In this document: positions 34,921 through 43,444 of the stretch, piece after piece
Layout: the number at the start of each line of letters is the position of its first letter
Numbering within the stretch: the stretch's first letter is position 1
Assembly: GCF_025960875.1 (NCBI RefSeq)
Contig: NZ_JAODLR010000004.1
Coordinates: forward strand, 248,001-312,000
Direction: 5' to 3'
DNA from: Crystallibacter permensis
Lineage (GTDB): Bacteria > Actinomycetota > Actinomycetes > Actinomycetales > Micrococcaceae
Length of the DNA: 64,000 nt
Notes under the pieces: model-generated
Databases searched by the model: none
Told to the model about the DNA's origin: nothing
Seen by the model: only the letters and a program-made list of their open reading frames with translations
Made by a program: the position numbers and the translations under genes

Positions 34921-35358
34921 TTACGACGACGGGCCCTCCTTACCAGCGCAGCGCTGACCATCGCTGCGGGGCTGCTGGTCCGGTTCGCGGGCAGCGGCAC
35001 CTGGACCAACCACACCGGCGACGCACTCTACGCTGTGCTGATCTACCTCCTGGTGGCCGCCGTGACTCCGCGGATCCCAAGCGTACTGACCGCAGCCGCC
35101 GCATTGGCGGTGTGCACCGCCGTCGAACTCCTCCAGCTTTCACCCCTGCCCGCCGCACTCGGCGAGATCTTCCCGCCGGCGCGCCTGGTCTTTGGCACCA
35201 CGTTCGGCATGCTGGACCTGGTTTCCTACGGAACAGGTGTGCTGGCAGCCGGCCTGCTGGACGGTGTGCTGCGCCGCCGGCTCCGCGTCCGGCGTCTTGG
35301 CAGCCGGAGTCATAGCGGCGCAGTCGCCGCGGACGCCTCAGGTCAGAATGTGCCGTAG
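34921..35358 (+). CDS. DUF2809-like membrane protein without a normal start codon
   Basis: The frame encodes a small membrane protein resembling DUF2809: hydrophobic helices, HTGDALYAVLIYLLV and FGMLDLVSYGTGVLAAGL. The family-like part begins near 34921 (LRRRALLTSAALTIAAGLL), but no ATG, GTG or TTG occurs in frame between the stop at 34810-34812 and a GTG at 35035. The GTG start would lose the first helix. Either a rare start codon, coupling to the gene just upstream, or a small sequence error explains this. Its end overlaps the convergent ATPase gene by 21 bases. Confidence 0.55.
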   Translation, partial: LRRRALLTSAALTIAAGLLVRFAGSGTWTNHTGDALYAVLIYLLVAAVTPRIPSVLTAAAALAVCTAVELLQLSPLPAALGEIFPPARLVFGTTFGMLDLVSYGTGVLAAGLLDGVLRRRLRVRRLGSRSHSGAVAADASGQNVP

Positions 35359-36072
35359 GTAGCGTTCCGGCGCGCCCAGATAGGACTTCCAGTTAATGAC
35401 CAGATTCAACTCGTCCCAGTCCTTGCGGCCGATGCCGTGTTCATCGGTCTCGTAAATGGTGGCTCCGGGAAGCGACGCGAGCACCGGTGAATGCGTGGCA
35501 CACAGGACCTGCGACCCGTTCGCTGCGAGGTCGGCCAGGACCCCAATCATGGCCAGCGTCGAGCTGAAGGACAGCGCCGCTTCCGGCTCGTCCAGACAGT
35601 AGAAGCCGGGCGTCGCGAGATAAGTCTCGGCAACCGCGAGGAACGACTCCCCGTGGCTCATCCGGTGGAAGTCGTGTCCGCCTTCCAGCCCGCGCTGGAA
35701 GGAGTAGTAGCCGTGCATGGTTTCGGCGCGCAGAAAGAATCCCCAATTTGGTGCGCCCGGGGTTTTGACCAGCGAGAGCCATTCGCTCAGCGGTGATTCG
35801 GTGTCATAGGTGGCGTGGGAGGAGTTGACGGTGCCGCCCTCCGGCCCCAGACCGTAAGCGGCGGCGATTGCTTCGACCAGCGTCGACTTCCCGCTGCCGT
35901 TCTCCCCCACCAGAAAGGTCACACCTTCCGGCAGCTCCAGCCCCGACTCCAGCACAGCGGCGACTGCGGGAATGTTTGCCGGCCAGACATCCGGCACGAT
36001 AGCCGCATCGCTTCGGACGCGGATCTCCCGCACGATCCGGCGGTCGTTAAAGATGGCGCCCGCGCTGGTCAT
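35338..36072 (-). CDS. AAA family ATPase
   Basis: A 244-residue ATPase of the AAA_23/SMC-like compact type. Walker A is GENGSGKST (56-64), the signature region HRMSHGESFLA, Walker B FYCLDEPEAALS and a switch histidine in CATHSPVLAS. It resembles stand-alone ABC-type ATPases found in many bacteria whose role is unclear. Residues before the ATG at 36072 are Cys/Arg-rich and unlike a protein start. It converges with the DUF2809-like gene. Confidence 0.8.
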   Translation of the reverse strand: MTSAGAIFNDRRIVREIRVRSDAAIVPDVWPANIPAVAAVLESGLELPEGVTFLVGENGSGKSTLVEAIAAAYGLGPEGGTVNSSHATYDTESPLSEWLSLVKTPGAPNWGFFLRAETMHGYYSFQRGLEGGHDFHRMSHGESFLAVAETYLATPGFYCLDEPEAALSFSSTLAMIGVLADLAANGSQVLCATHSPVLASLPGATIYETDEHGIGRKDWDELNLVINWKSYLGAPERYLRHILT

Positions 36073-36092
36073 TTTCTTGATGTGGCCGAGGG

Positions 36093-36296
36093 CTAGATTC
36101 TGGCCGCCCGTGAGGTCGCGATGAAGCACGCGACCATCGCAGCGGCAGCCGCCGCCACAACGCACGACCCGAGAACCATGTACCAGGTGTCCGAACGGCT
36201 AAAGGAAATCACTGTCAGCAACGCGAACAGCACGCCCGTCATTGCCCAGCCAAAGGCTGCTTTGTTCCCTTCGCCACCTACCTCTTGTGCCGCCAT
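36093..36296 (-). CDS. small two-helix membrane protein
   Basis: A 67-residue protein: a short polar start (MAAQEVGGEGN), then two membrane helices (FGWAMTGVLFALLTVISF and YMVLGSCVVAAAAAAMVACF). The ATG at 36296 marks the change from a Pro-rich, shadow-like sequence to this regular pattern. It lies 20 bases upstream of the ATPase gene in the same direction. Unrecognised. Confidence 0.5.
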   Translation of the reverse strand: MAAQEVGGEGNKAAFGWAMTGVLFALLTVISFSRSDTWYMVLGSCVVAAAAAAMVACFIATSRAARI

Positions 36297-36487
36297 GGAG
36301 CCCACTCTACGTTCTGAGGAAGCGAAAGGCGCATTATCCGTGCGGAATGCACTTGTTGCTGGCAGCCCTGCAGCTGGCGGTGGCACCGGTGGCGATGCCG
36401 CTTGACGAAGCGTTGGAAGCCGCCTAAGAAGCACCCTCCCGGCAGGCCTCCCCCACCAAGTGATTCGCCACAGTTAAGATGTCACCC

Positions 36488-37137
36488 GTGACTATCGCGC
36501 CAGTCCCGCCCGAGCCAATCCGCGTCATCGTGGAATCGCCTGGAGGGCCGAGGGTGTGGGAGATCATCGGCACGCTCAGTCCGTTCGCTGTCATGGTGGC
36601 AGCCGCCATTGCCGGCTACTTTGCATGCGAAACCTGAAACTGGGCCAACGGGCGCTCCAGCAGAAGGCCCGAGTCGATGCACAGACTCTTGCGCAAAAGC
36701 GGAAGGCTGATGAAAGCGCGCTCGAGCAGAAGGCTCTGGCCGACCAGAAGAACCAGTGGTGGGACCGGGTGGAGTGGGCTTTGGACGCGGCCTTCTCCGA
36801 GGACCCGGATCGGCGCCTTGCCGGCGTCGCCATGATCCGCATCCTGAACAGGACGGAAGGGCTCTCCCCGGAAGAGAAGCGCCTGCTCGATGCCGCATGG
36901 AAGGAGCCTCTCGATGAGGAAGAACCCCTCGACGAAGAGGAGCATACAAGCCCATTCGAAGCGTTCTTCCCGAAACTTCTGGGCGAAGCTCGAACGCGCC
37001 TATTAACAAACCTCTGGGAGAATCTTCGCCGCTCTCCTGAGCCTGAAGCTCCGATAGACGGGCGCGACGATGTTAGAGACAATGGAGACGAAGGCGATGG
37101 AGAGGAGGACACGAATGGCAGAAGCAACGCACGCTGA
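36488..37137 (+). pseudogene. membrane-anchored helical protein, split by a frameshift
   Basis: The first frame (36488-36637, GTG start, TAAGAT box seven bases before) gives 49 residues ending in a membrane helix, TLSPFAVMVAAAIAGYFA. A second frame takes over at once (ATG 36625): MRNLKLGQRALQQKARVDA, a charged coiled coil with WWDRVEWALDAAFSED. A helix followed by this coil and WW motif is one familiar architecture, so I read the two as one gene that lost one base near 36622-36626. The C-terminus is very acidic. A real overlapping pair is less likely. Confidence 0.55.
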
Positions 37138-37300
37138 CCGTCCGCGTGTCACGACCCGCCACGGGCGCACGCCGGAGCAGCAGGCCCGTGCCGAGCGGCG
37201 CGTCAAGGTGGAAGCCGCCAAGCTGCGCCAAGAACTCGATGCCGATCTGGGACGTGAAACGCCTGCCTGGGTAATCAAGCTGGCCCGCGAGAAGGTCTGA
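37115..37300 (+). CDS. small basic hypothetical protein (61 aa)
   Basis: A 61-residue soluble, charged, helical protein (PEQQARAERRVKVEAAKLRQ). The ATG at 37115 has a strong GGAGG seven bases upstream, which decides the start. It overlaps the end of the upstream acidic frame by 23 bases and is followed by a hairpin terminator, so the two genes form a unit. Unrecognised. Confidence 0.6.
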   Translation: MAEATHADRPRVTTRHGRTPEQQARAERRVKVEAAKLRQELDADLGRETPAWVIKLAREKV

Positions 37301-37311
37301 CAAACGGTTTA

Positions 37312-37343
37312 CGAAAGGGGTCGCCGAAGGGCGGCCCCTTTCG
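37312..37343 (+). terminator. hairpin terminator
   Basis: CGAAAGGGG pairs with CCCCTTTCG, with an inner CGCC/GGCG stem, 12 bases after the small basic gene. Confidence 0.7.
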
Positions 37344-37384
37344 CGTTCCGAACGCACAGTTACCGCATACCACCGTGACTAAGG

Positions 37385-38113
37385 ATGATTGTGGTAACAA
37401 CTACTCCTCGCCGGGATGGCATCACCTCGCGCGAGGCGGCCGAGATACTGGGCCTCCCGCTCGATAGGATCTCCCGCCTGGTAGCGTCCCGGCGACTCGA
37501 AGCGCTCGGCCGCGTCGCCCACACCCTCATCATCGACCCTGCCTCCGTCAAGCGTCTCCAGTACCAGGGGCTTGACCGGGGCCGCGCCTGGTCCGACGCC
37601 ACAGCTTGGGGAGCCCTCACGCTGTTGTCCGGCGGGAACCCAATCTGGCTGATCCCGCAGCGCAAGTCCCGCATCAAAACCTCCCTGATGTACCCAGTGA
37701 TGACTGCCCGCCGGATCTACAACCTGTCCAGGAATAAGGACACTGTATTCCGTTACCGCGCGCCCGTGGCAACCTTGCCTGCGCTTGAAGGCGCCTTACT
37801 GCCGACCGCTGCCGGGGCAATGATGTACGACGGCATCGCCGAGGTGTTCGGTCTGACAGCCGGCGGAGGCCTCGCGGAAGGCTACGCATCCGACGGTGAG
37901 GCTGAGGGAATAGCAGACGACTTCCGGATGCCCCTGGATCTGGGTGGCAACGTAACCATCCGGGAGGTCGCCATCGAGGAGGCCTTCACCGAATGAAGAG
38001 TGCCGCTGGCTGCCATCGCCGTTGACCTGATGGACTCCCTGGGCACGCGGGAGCGCAGCGCCGGCGAGAGAGTCTTGCAAAACCTATTGGAGGAGTTCCG
38101 CCGTGGCGCGTGA
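37385..38113 (+). pseudogene. HTH antitoxin-like protein interrupted by an in-frame TGA
   Basis: The frame reads an excisionase/MerR-like helix-turn-helix (ITSREAAEILGLPLDRISRLVASRRL), then a body with WGALTLLSGGNPIWL, SRIKTSLMYPV and GGNVTIREV. This resembles actinobacterial AbiEi-like antitoxins. A TGA at 37994-37996 ends it at 203 residues, yet the same frame stays open to 38113 and encodes PLAAIAVDLMDSLGTRERSA, which looks like the missing C-terminus. So the gene carries a nonsense change or is read through. Family identity is tentative. Confidence 0.55.
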
Positions 38114-38287
38114 AGCCTGGGAAGTTGCTGCCCCGGCCGGCGATTGGATTGGATCCCCAAGGCTCCTTTGGATCGGCTAACGCCTAGCGCAGGTCAGGTA
38201 CTTGATGCCTTGGCTGGTGTCCACGCAACCCCTGCCATCGAAACGATTCCCCGAGCCTTGTTCGCGCGTCCCGATCCAGGGTTGTAA
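38103..38287 (+). pseudogene. remnant of a possible partner toxin gene
   Basis: A GTG overlapping the antitoxin-like stop by 11 bases starts a 25-codon frame (AREAWEVAAPAGDWIGSPRL) that ends at 38180. A second frame, open to a TAA at 38285-38287, reads LDRLTPSAGQVLDALAGVHA and then ends in LFARPDPGL. Overlap and position fit a toxin partner reduced to its two ends by deletion and frameshift. Low certainty; it could be chance coding. Confidence 0.3.
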
Positions 38288-38314
38288 GGCTGCTCCTTGC
38301 GGTGAACCGGCGGA

Positions 38315-38360
38315 CAAAAAACGGGACCTGCGCACTGGTTGCCCAGTGCGCAGGTCCCGT
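38315..38360 (-). terminator. intrinsic terminator of the cytochrome c maturation operon
   Basis: A perfect 18-base stem (38321-38338 with 38343-38360), four-base loop, followed on the minus strand by six Ts. It lies 26 bases after the ccsB stop and is the clearest intrinsic terminator in the window. Confidence 0.88.
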
Positions 38361-38385
38361 TCGGAAAGTTAGCGGAGCGATCCGT

Positions 38386-39423
38386 TTATTGAATTCCGGA
38401 ATAGCTGTGCAGTCCGGAGAAGAAGACGTTCACAATGGTGAAGTTGAAGACCACGCAGAGGTAGCCGACGATGGACAGCCAGGCGGCCCGGGTTCCGGTC
38501 CAGCCGCGGGTGGCGCGGGCGTGCAGGTAGCCGGCGTAGACCACCCAGATGACGAAGGTCCAGACTTCCTTGGTGTCCCAGCCCCAGTAACGGCCCCATG
38601 CCTTCTCGGCCCAGATGGCGCCCGCCATCAGGGTAAAGGTCCACAGCACGAACGCGATGGCATTCACCCGGTAGGCAAAGTTCTCCAGCGACAGCGCAGA
38701 CGGCACGAGGCGCAGGAAGCCCATGCGCTCCGGCTGCCCGGCACGGGCGCGGGCTTCCCGGTTTGCCTGCAGCAGTTGCAGCACGGACATAGCGAAAGTC
38801 AGGGTGAACAAAGCGGAGGCGATCACGGCGATCGAAACGTGGATGATCAGCCAGTAGCTCTGCAGGGCCGGCACCAGGTGGGCCACCGGCGTCGGGAAGC
38901 CGATCGCAGCGGCACAGAGCATGATGACAACCAGGCCAATAACAAACGAGCCCAGAAAGCGTACGTCCTTGCGGGTGAGGACCAACAGGAATACGACGGC
39001 GACAACCAAGCCGCCGGTGGTGCAGAACTCGTACATGTTGCCCCACGGCACGCGGTGCGCCGCGATGGCCCGGGAGATCACGCCGGCCGTGTGGACGAGG
39101 GCGGCCACGATGGTAATGGCAACGCCGATTCGTGCGGCGACGCGGCGTTCCTTGGTGTACACCATGGCTTCGTCTGCCGTCTCGACGGACGCGCCGGCCC
39201 CTGCTTTTCCAGCGGAACCCGTTGCTGATGCCCCGGCGCCCGCTCCGGCCAGGACCTTCTGCTCGGACTGTTCGCGGGCCAGGCGGGATTCGACCGACCG
39301 GATGGTTTTGCTGGAGGTTGCCAGGTCCCAGCAGAAGGCTATGAACGCCACGGTGTATGCCATGGCAGCCAGCAGGATGAACAGCTCGCTGTACTGGCCG
39401 AGCGTCTCGTCAATGGAGGGCAT
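38386..39423 (-). CDS. ccsB: cytochrome c biogenesis protein CcsB (ResC)
   Basis: A 345-residue membrane protein of System II cytochrome c maturation. With ResB it carries haem across the membrane and attaches it to apocytochromes. The haem-handling tryptophan-rich motif reads WGWDTKEVWTF. About eight helices are seen, with an Ala/Gly-rich linker after the first (residues 55-90). It starts 12 bases after resB and ends the operon. Confidence 0.92.
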   Translation of the reverse strand: MPSIDETLGQYSELFILLAAMAYTVAFIAFCWDLATSSKTIRSVESRLAREQSEQKVLAGAGAGASATGSAGKAGAGASVETADEAMVYTKERRVAARIGVAITIVAALVHTAGVISRAIAAHRVPWGNMYEFCTTGGLVVAVVFLLVLTRKDVRFLGSFVIGLVVIMLCAAAIGFPTPVAHLVPALQSYWLIIHVSIAVIASALFTLTFAMSVLQLLQANREARARAGQPERMGFLRLVPSALSLENFAYRVNAIAFVLWTFTLMAGAIWAEKAWGRYWGWDTKEVWTFVIWVVYAGYLHARATRGWTGTRAAWLSIVGYLCVVFNFTIVNVFFSGLHSYSGIQ

Positions 39424-39435
39424 TGGAGTGGATCC

Positions 39436-41199
39436 TTAGGAGTTTTTTACGCCGACGGCGCTTTTGTTATTGTCTGCCTGCTGGTCCTGGTTGGCCAGCC
39501 ATTCCTTCTCGAAGAGTTTGCGCAGGGCCGCGGATTCGCCTTCCAGCCTGGGGTCTTCGCCGCGGGCCAGCAGTCCCCACTCAACCATGGTCCGGCCGTC
39601 CTCGTGGGTACCGGCACGGACCCAGACGCGGCGGCGGCCGATGAACAGGGAGGCGCTCAGTCCGATGATGGCGAGCGTCGAGAACACCAGCGCGCCGGCC
39701 TGGCCCGGGTCGTGGTCGATGTCCAGGGCAACGTAGCGCTTCAGTCCGTCGAACGTGACGCTGCCCAGTCCGTTCGGCAGCTCGTAGCTTTCGTAGGCGC
39801 CGAGGGAGAATTCGCCGGCCTCGTCCTCGCCGTCGCTCATCGACGTCAGGGTGGAGGTGTCCAAGACGTAAACGTTCTTCGGGTCGCCTTCGTCCAGGCC
39901 CAGGTCGCCGTAGTAACCGTTCAGGTACAGCCGCGGGTTGAACGGATCCGGGTCGCTGCCAACGGCCACGCCGTCGGAACCTTCTACCGCGGTGGGCAGG
40001 AAGAAGCCCACAAAGCCCAGCTGTTCCGGCTGGGCGTCCGGGACCTTGACGACCATGGTGGAGGTGTAGGCGCCGTCGTTCGGCACCGACACCACGGGAC
40101 CCTGCAGCGCGATGTTGCCGTCGCCGTCGCGGATCGTCACGACCGGGGCATAGCCGTTGCCGACCAGATACACGCTCGTTCCGCCGATGGACAGCGGCTC
40201 GTTGACCTTCAGGGTCTGCTGCTCAGGTTCCGCTTCGGGCGATTCCTTGGTGGTCAGGACGGCGGTGAAGTCCAGCGGCTGGCCATAGTGTGTGTCCGAT
40301 TCACGGTCGAAGACCACATCGAAGCTGTCCAGCTGCATCGAATACGGCTCCAGCTGGTCCTCGTGGAAATTACTGCCCGGGGAGAAGTTGTCGTAGCCCA
40401 CCAAGGTGTTGACGAAGGACTCACCCTCGACGATGATCTTCTGGCCGCGGTAGCCGAACAACCCGCCGACGGCCACGGAGACCAGGACACCGATCAGCGA
40501 GACATGGAAGACCAAGTTGCCGATTTCCTTCAGGAAGCCGCGCTCGGCACCGACGGAAGGCATCGCGCCGTCCTTGCCGCGCACCTCCACCCGGTAGCCG
40601 CGGCGCTTGAGCAGGCGGGCGGCGTCGTCGACGGCGGATTCCCGCGTGACTTCCAGGTTGGACGGCAGCGCCATCGAACCGTATTCCGGTAGGCGGGAGA
40701 GCCGGCGCGGGGTCCGCGGCGGCTGGGAACGCATGGCCTTCCAATGCTGGACGGCGCGCGGGACCACGCAGCCGATCAGGGAGATGAACAGCAGCAGGTA
40801 GATCGCCGAGAACCAGACCGACGAGTAGACGTCGAACAGCTGGAAACGGTCCAGCCAGGGACCGGTTTCCGGGTTGTCCGTGAGGTATTGGGTGACGACA
40901 GCGGGGTTCGCCGGCCGCTGTGGGAACAGCGAGCCCGGCACCGCGGCAACAGCCAGCAGCAGCAGCAGGAACAGCGCGGTGCGCATGCTCGTCAGCTGTG
41001 TCCAGATCCAGCGCAAGGTGCCGACGAAACCCAAGGCGGGCAGGGCGACGTCGTTCTTCGCCGAAGGCATTTTGTCCTTCTTCGCCGGGCCCCAGCCGCG
41101 GGCGGCATCCGCTTTGCCGGCGGGGCCTGCCTGCTCCCTGCCCGGCGTCGGGGGTGCGTCGGACGCGGGCGTCTCGGGAGTCTTAGGTGTTTCGCTCAT
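39436..41199 (-). CDS. resB: cytochrome c biogenesis protein ResB
   Basis: A 587-residue ResB protein. A Pro/Ala-rich cytoplasmic tail of about 55 residues precedes membrane helices (RTALFLLLLLAVAAVPGSLF, VWFSAIYLLLFISLIG), a large extracytoplasmic domain and a last helix (ALVFSTLAIIGLSASLFIGRRR). It pairs with CcsB to deliver haem. Its ATG meets the ccdA stop, so the two are coupled. Confidence 0.92.
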   Translation of the reverse strand: MSETPKTPETPASDAPPTPGREQAGPAGKADAARGWGPAKKDKMPSAKNDVALPALGFVGTLRWIWTQLTSMRTALFLLLLLAVAAVPGSLFPQRPANPAVVTQYLTDNPETGPWLDRFQLFDVYSSVWFSAIYLLLFISLIGCVVPRAVQHWKAMRSQPPRTPRRLSRLPEYGSMALPSNLEVTRESAVDDAARLLKRRGYRVEVRGKDGAMPSVGAERGFLKEIGNLVFHVSLIGVLVSVAVGGLFGYRGQKIIVEGESFVNTLVGYDNFSPGSNFHEDQLEPYSMQLDSFDVVFDRESDTHYGQPLDFTAVLTTKESPEAEPEQQTLKVNEPLSIGGTSVYLVGNGYAPVVTIRDGDGNIALQGPVVSVPNDGAYTSTMVVKVPDAQPEQLGFVGFFLPTAVEGSDGVAVGSDPDPFNPRLYLNGYYGDLGLDEGDPKNVYVLDTSTLTSMSDGEDEAGEFSLGAYESYELPNGLGSVTFDGLKRYVALDIDHDPGQAGALVFSTLAIIGLSASLFIGRRRVWVRAGTHEDGRTMVEWGLLARGEDPRLEGESAALRKLFEKEWLANQDQQADNNKSAVGVKNS

Positions 41200-41987
41200 C
41201 AGATGGGGAGCCTCACTTCATTTGCGAACCAGTCCTGCAATTGCGTTACCCAGGTCCCCCACATCCCGGTGGCCATCAGCACACCGAGAATCACCAGCAG
41301 CGCCCCGCCTGCCCGCTGCAGGAACAGGCGGTGCTTGCGGAAGAAGGCCATGGCGCCCATGCCCCGCCGCACGCCTAGTGCGATCAGCAGGAACGGGATG
41401 CCGAGCCCCAGGCAGTACATAAAGGCCAGGAAGGCGCCCTTGGTCGCATCGGCGCCGCCGGAATACGCCAGCGCCTGGACGGCGGAGAAGGTGGGTCCGA
41501 TGCACGGCGCCCAGCCCAGGCCGAAAGTCATCCCGAGGACCGGGGCGCCCCAGAGCCCGGCCGGCGGGCGGGAATGGATCTTGCGGTCGCGCTGGAACCA
41601 GGACAGTCCGCCCATAAAGATCACGCCCATCGCAATAACGACGACGCCGAGCGCCTGCGTGACCCAGGCGGCTTCGGATCCCTTCAGCCACGCTCCCAGT
41701 TGCCCGAACACCGCCCCGATGGCCACGAAGACAATGGAGAAGCCCAGCACAAACAGGCCGATGCCGGCAAGCATCCGGCCGCGCCGCTGGCGTTCCAGGT
41801 CCACGCCGGTCAGTCCGGTGACGTAGCCCAGGTAGCCCGGGACCAGGGGCAGGACGCACGGGGACAGGAAAGACACCAGCCCCGCCAGCATCGCCACGGG
41901 GATGGCGAGCAGGACGGAGCCGTTCAGGACAGTATCGCCGAAGGCGCTGCCGATGCTCAGGGGGACGTAGGCCGCAGTCAGTTCCAC
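41199..41987 (-). CDS. ccdA: thiol-disulphide transporter CcdA
   Basis: A 262-residue six-helix membrane protein of the CcdA/DsbD family that passes reducing power to extracytoplasmic thioredoxins. The conserved SFLSPCVLPLVPGYLGYV and GLGWAPCIGPTFSAV cysteine motifs are both intact. It ends on the resB start and begins two bases after the thioredoxin-like gene. Its role is to keep apocytochrome haem-site cysteines reduced. Confidence 0.92.
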   Translation of the reverse strand: MELTAAYVPLSIGSAFGDTVLNGSVLLAIPVAMLAGLVSFLSPCVLPLVPGYLGYVTGLTGVDLERQRRGRMLAGIGLFVLGFSIVFVAIGAVFGQLGAWLKGSEAAWVTQALGVVVIAMGVIFMGGLSWFQRDRKIHSRPPAGLWGAPVLGMTFGLGWAPCIGPTFSAVQALAYSGGADATKGAFLAFMYCLGLGIPFLLIALGVRRGMGAMAFFRKHRLFLQRAGGALLVILGVLMATGMWGTWVTQLQDWFANEVRLPI

Positions 41988-41989
41988 AG

Positions 41990-42604
41990 TCAGGCGGCCG
42001 CTGTGTCTCTGATCAGCGCTTTCAGCGTGCCCTTGTCCGCGACGCCCAGGATGCGGGCAGCTACCCGGCCTTTCTTGTCGAGCACGAGCGTGGTGGGGAC
42101 GGCCTGCGGCGGGACGTAGTTGGTCATTGCCAGCAGGATGCCGCCGTCTTTGTCATTAAAGCTGGGGTAAGTCACGCCGAAATTGCGTTCAAAGGCTTCC
42201 GCCGTTGCCCGTTCGTCGCGGATGTTCACGCCGTAGAACTGCGCCTCGTCGGCGAACTCCTCGCTCAGCGCCTGCAGGTCCGGGGCTTCCAGCCGGCACG
42301 GTGCGCAGGCGGCGTACCAGAAGTTCAGCACGGTGACCTGGCCGGCGAAATCGGCGGCCTCCACGGCGGTGCCGTCGAAGAGCTTCCCGGAGAGCTGGAC
42401 CGGTTCACCGCGGGTGGCGGCATCATATTCGGTCACCGAGCCGTCCCCGGCGATGTAGTTTTTGTTGTCGCCGGCATTGGCCTGCTGGGCCAGCGAATCC
42501 TCCACTGTGCAGGCGGCCAGGGGCAGGGCAAAAACAAGTCCCGCACCAAGCTTGAGCAGGGAACGACGGTTGAACGGCTGAGGGGTTTGGGCAGTCACAA
42601 TCAC
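41990..42604 (-). CDS. resA: ResA/TlpA-like thioredoxin lipoprotein
   Basis: A 204-residue exported thioredoxin-fold protein. A twin-Arg-like RRSLLKLGAGLVFALPL signal is followed by a lipobox LAAC. The active site is WYAACAPCR (CxxC). In System II it reduces the haem-binding cysteines of apocytochromes using electrons from CcdA. A GTG at 42604 is used; a second GTG two codons later is possible. Confidence 0.88.
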   Translation of the reverse strand: MIVTAQTPQPFNRRSLLKLGAGLVFALPLAACTVEDSLAQQANAGDNKNYIAGDGSVTEYDAATRGEPVQLSGKLFDGTAVEAADFAGQVTVLNFWYAACAPCRLEAPDLQALSEEFADEAQFYGVNIRDERATAEAFERNFGVTYPSFNDKDGGILLAMTNYVPPQAVPTTLVLDKKGRVAARILGVADKGTLKALIRDTAAA

Positions 42605-42658
42605 ACTTTTCTTCGTGGGCTGGGAAGTATCCCACTTCTACAACGCGTAGTAATTCTA

Positions 42659-43321
42659 TTACGCTCCCGGGATATTCGCCGCACCGGGCAAAAGATCGGC
42701 GCTGGGCTCGCAATATTCGACCCCGACGAGGCGTTCGCCGTCGAACTTCAGGCTGGTGACCGAGGTCAAAGTACATTGCCGACGGCGGGGGTCATGCCAC
42801 AGCCTGCGTTGTTCCGCCGCCAGCCGCGTCACCCAGATGGGCAACTGATGGCTCACCAGCACTGCTTCGGCGCCTTCTCCGCCGCGTTCGACGGCGGCGC
42901 GCCGGGCATCCTCGACCGCTTCCATGACCCGGGCGACCTGCCCGGCATATGGCTCGCCCCAGGACGGCAGCATCGGGTTGCGCAAATACCTCCAGTGCCG
43001 CGGATCCCGCAGATGCCGCTTAACGTCCGAGAGTCCCTCGAAACGGTTCTCCGCCTCGATGATCCGCTCATCGGTCACGATTTCGAGACCCAGCGCGACG
43101 GCGGTTGGCTGCGCCGTCTCCTGCGCTCGGGTAAGGGGCGAGGCCACCAGATAACTGATCTTGGCGCCGTCTTCGGCCCGTTGGGCAAAGTAGTCCGCCG
43201 CCCGCTGGGCCATCTCACGTCCAAGCTCGGAGAGACGGAAATTAGGCAGCCGACCGTAGAGGACGCGGTCCGGGTTATGGACCTCGCCGTGGCGGAGTAA
43301 ATGCACAGTGGATAGGGGCAT
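42659..43321 (-). CDS. histidine phosphatase (phosphoglycerate mutase-like)
   Basis: A 220-residue histidine-phosphatase protein with the catalytic LLRHGEV at the N-terminus, ASPLTRAQETA and a second histidine in VLVSHQLPIW. The ATG at 43321 is chosen because the RHG motif then falls at the normal distance. It lies 54 bases upstream of the cytochrome c operon in the same direction and may be its first gene. Substrate unknown. Confidence 0.85.
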   Translation of the reverse strand: MPLSTVHLLRHGEVHNPDRVLYGRLPNFRLSELGREMAQRAADYFAQRAEDGAKISYLVASPLTRAQETAQPTAVALGLEIVTDERIIEAENRFEGLSDVKRHLRDPRHWRYLRNPMLPSWGEPYAGQVARVMEAVEDARRAAVERGGEGAEAVLVSHQLPIWVTRLAAEQRRLWHDPRRRQCTLTSVTSLKFDGERLVGVEYCEPSADLLPGAANIPGA

Positions 43322-43444
43322 GGTCTTAATTCTCTCAAAGCCAAGGGGATTGCCCAAAGCCTGAGGCGTGGCAAGAATGGGCGGTGAGTGAAGATCTGCT
43401 GCTCAGCCCTGATGGAATCGTTTTTCCCACGTAAGGAGATCGTT

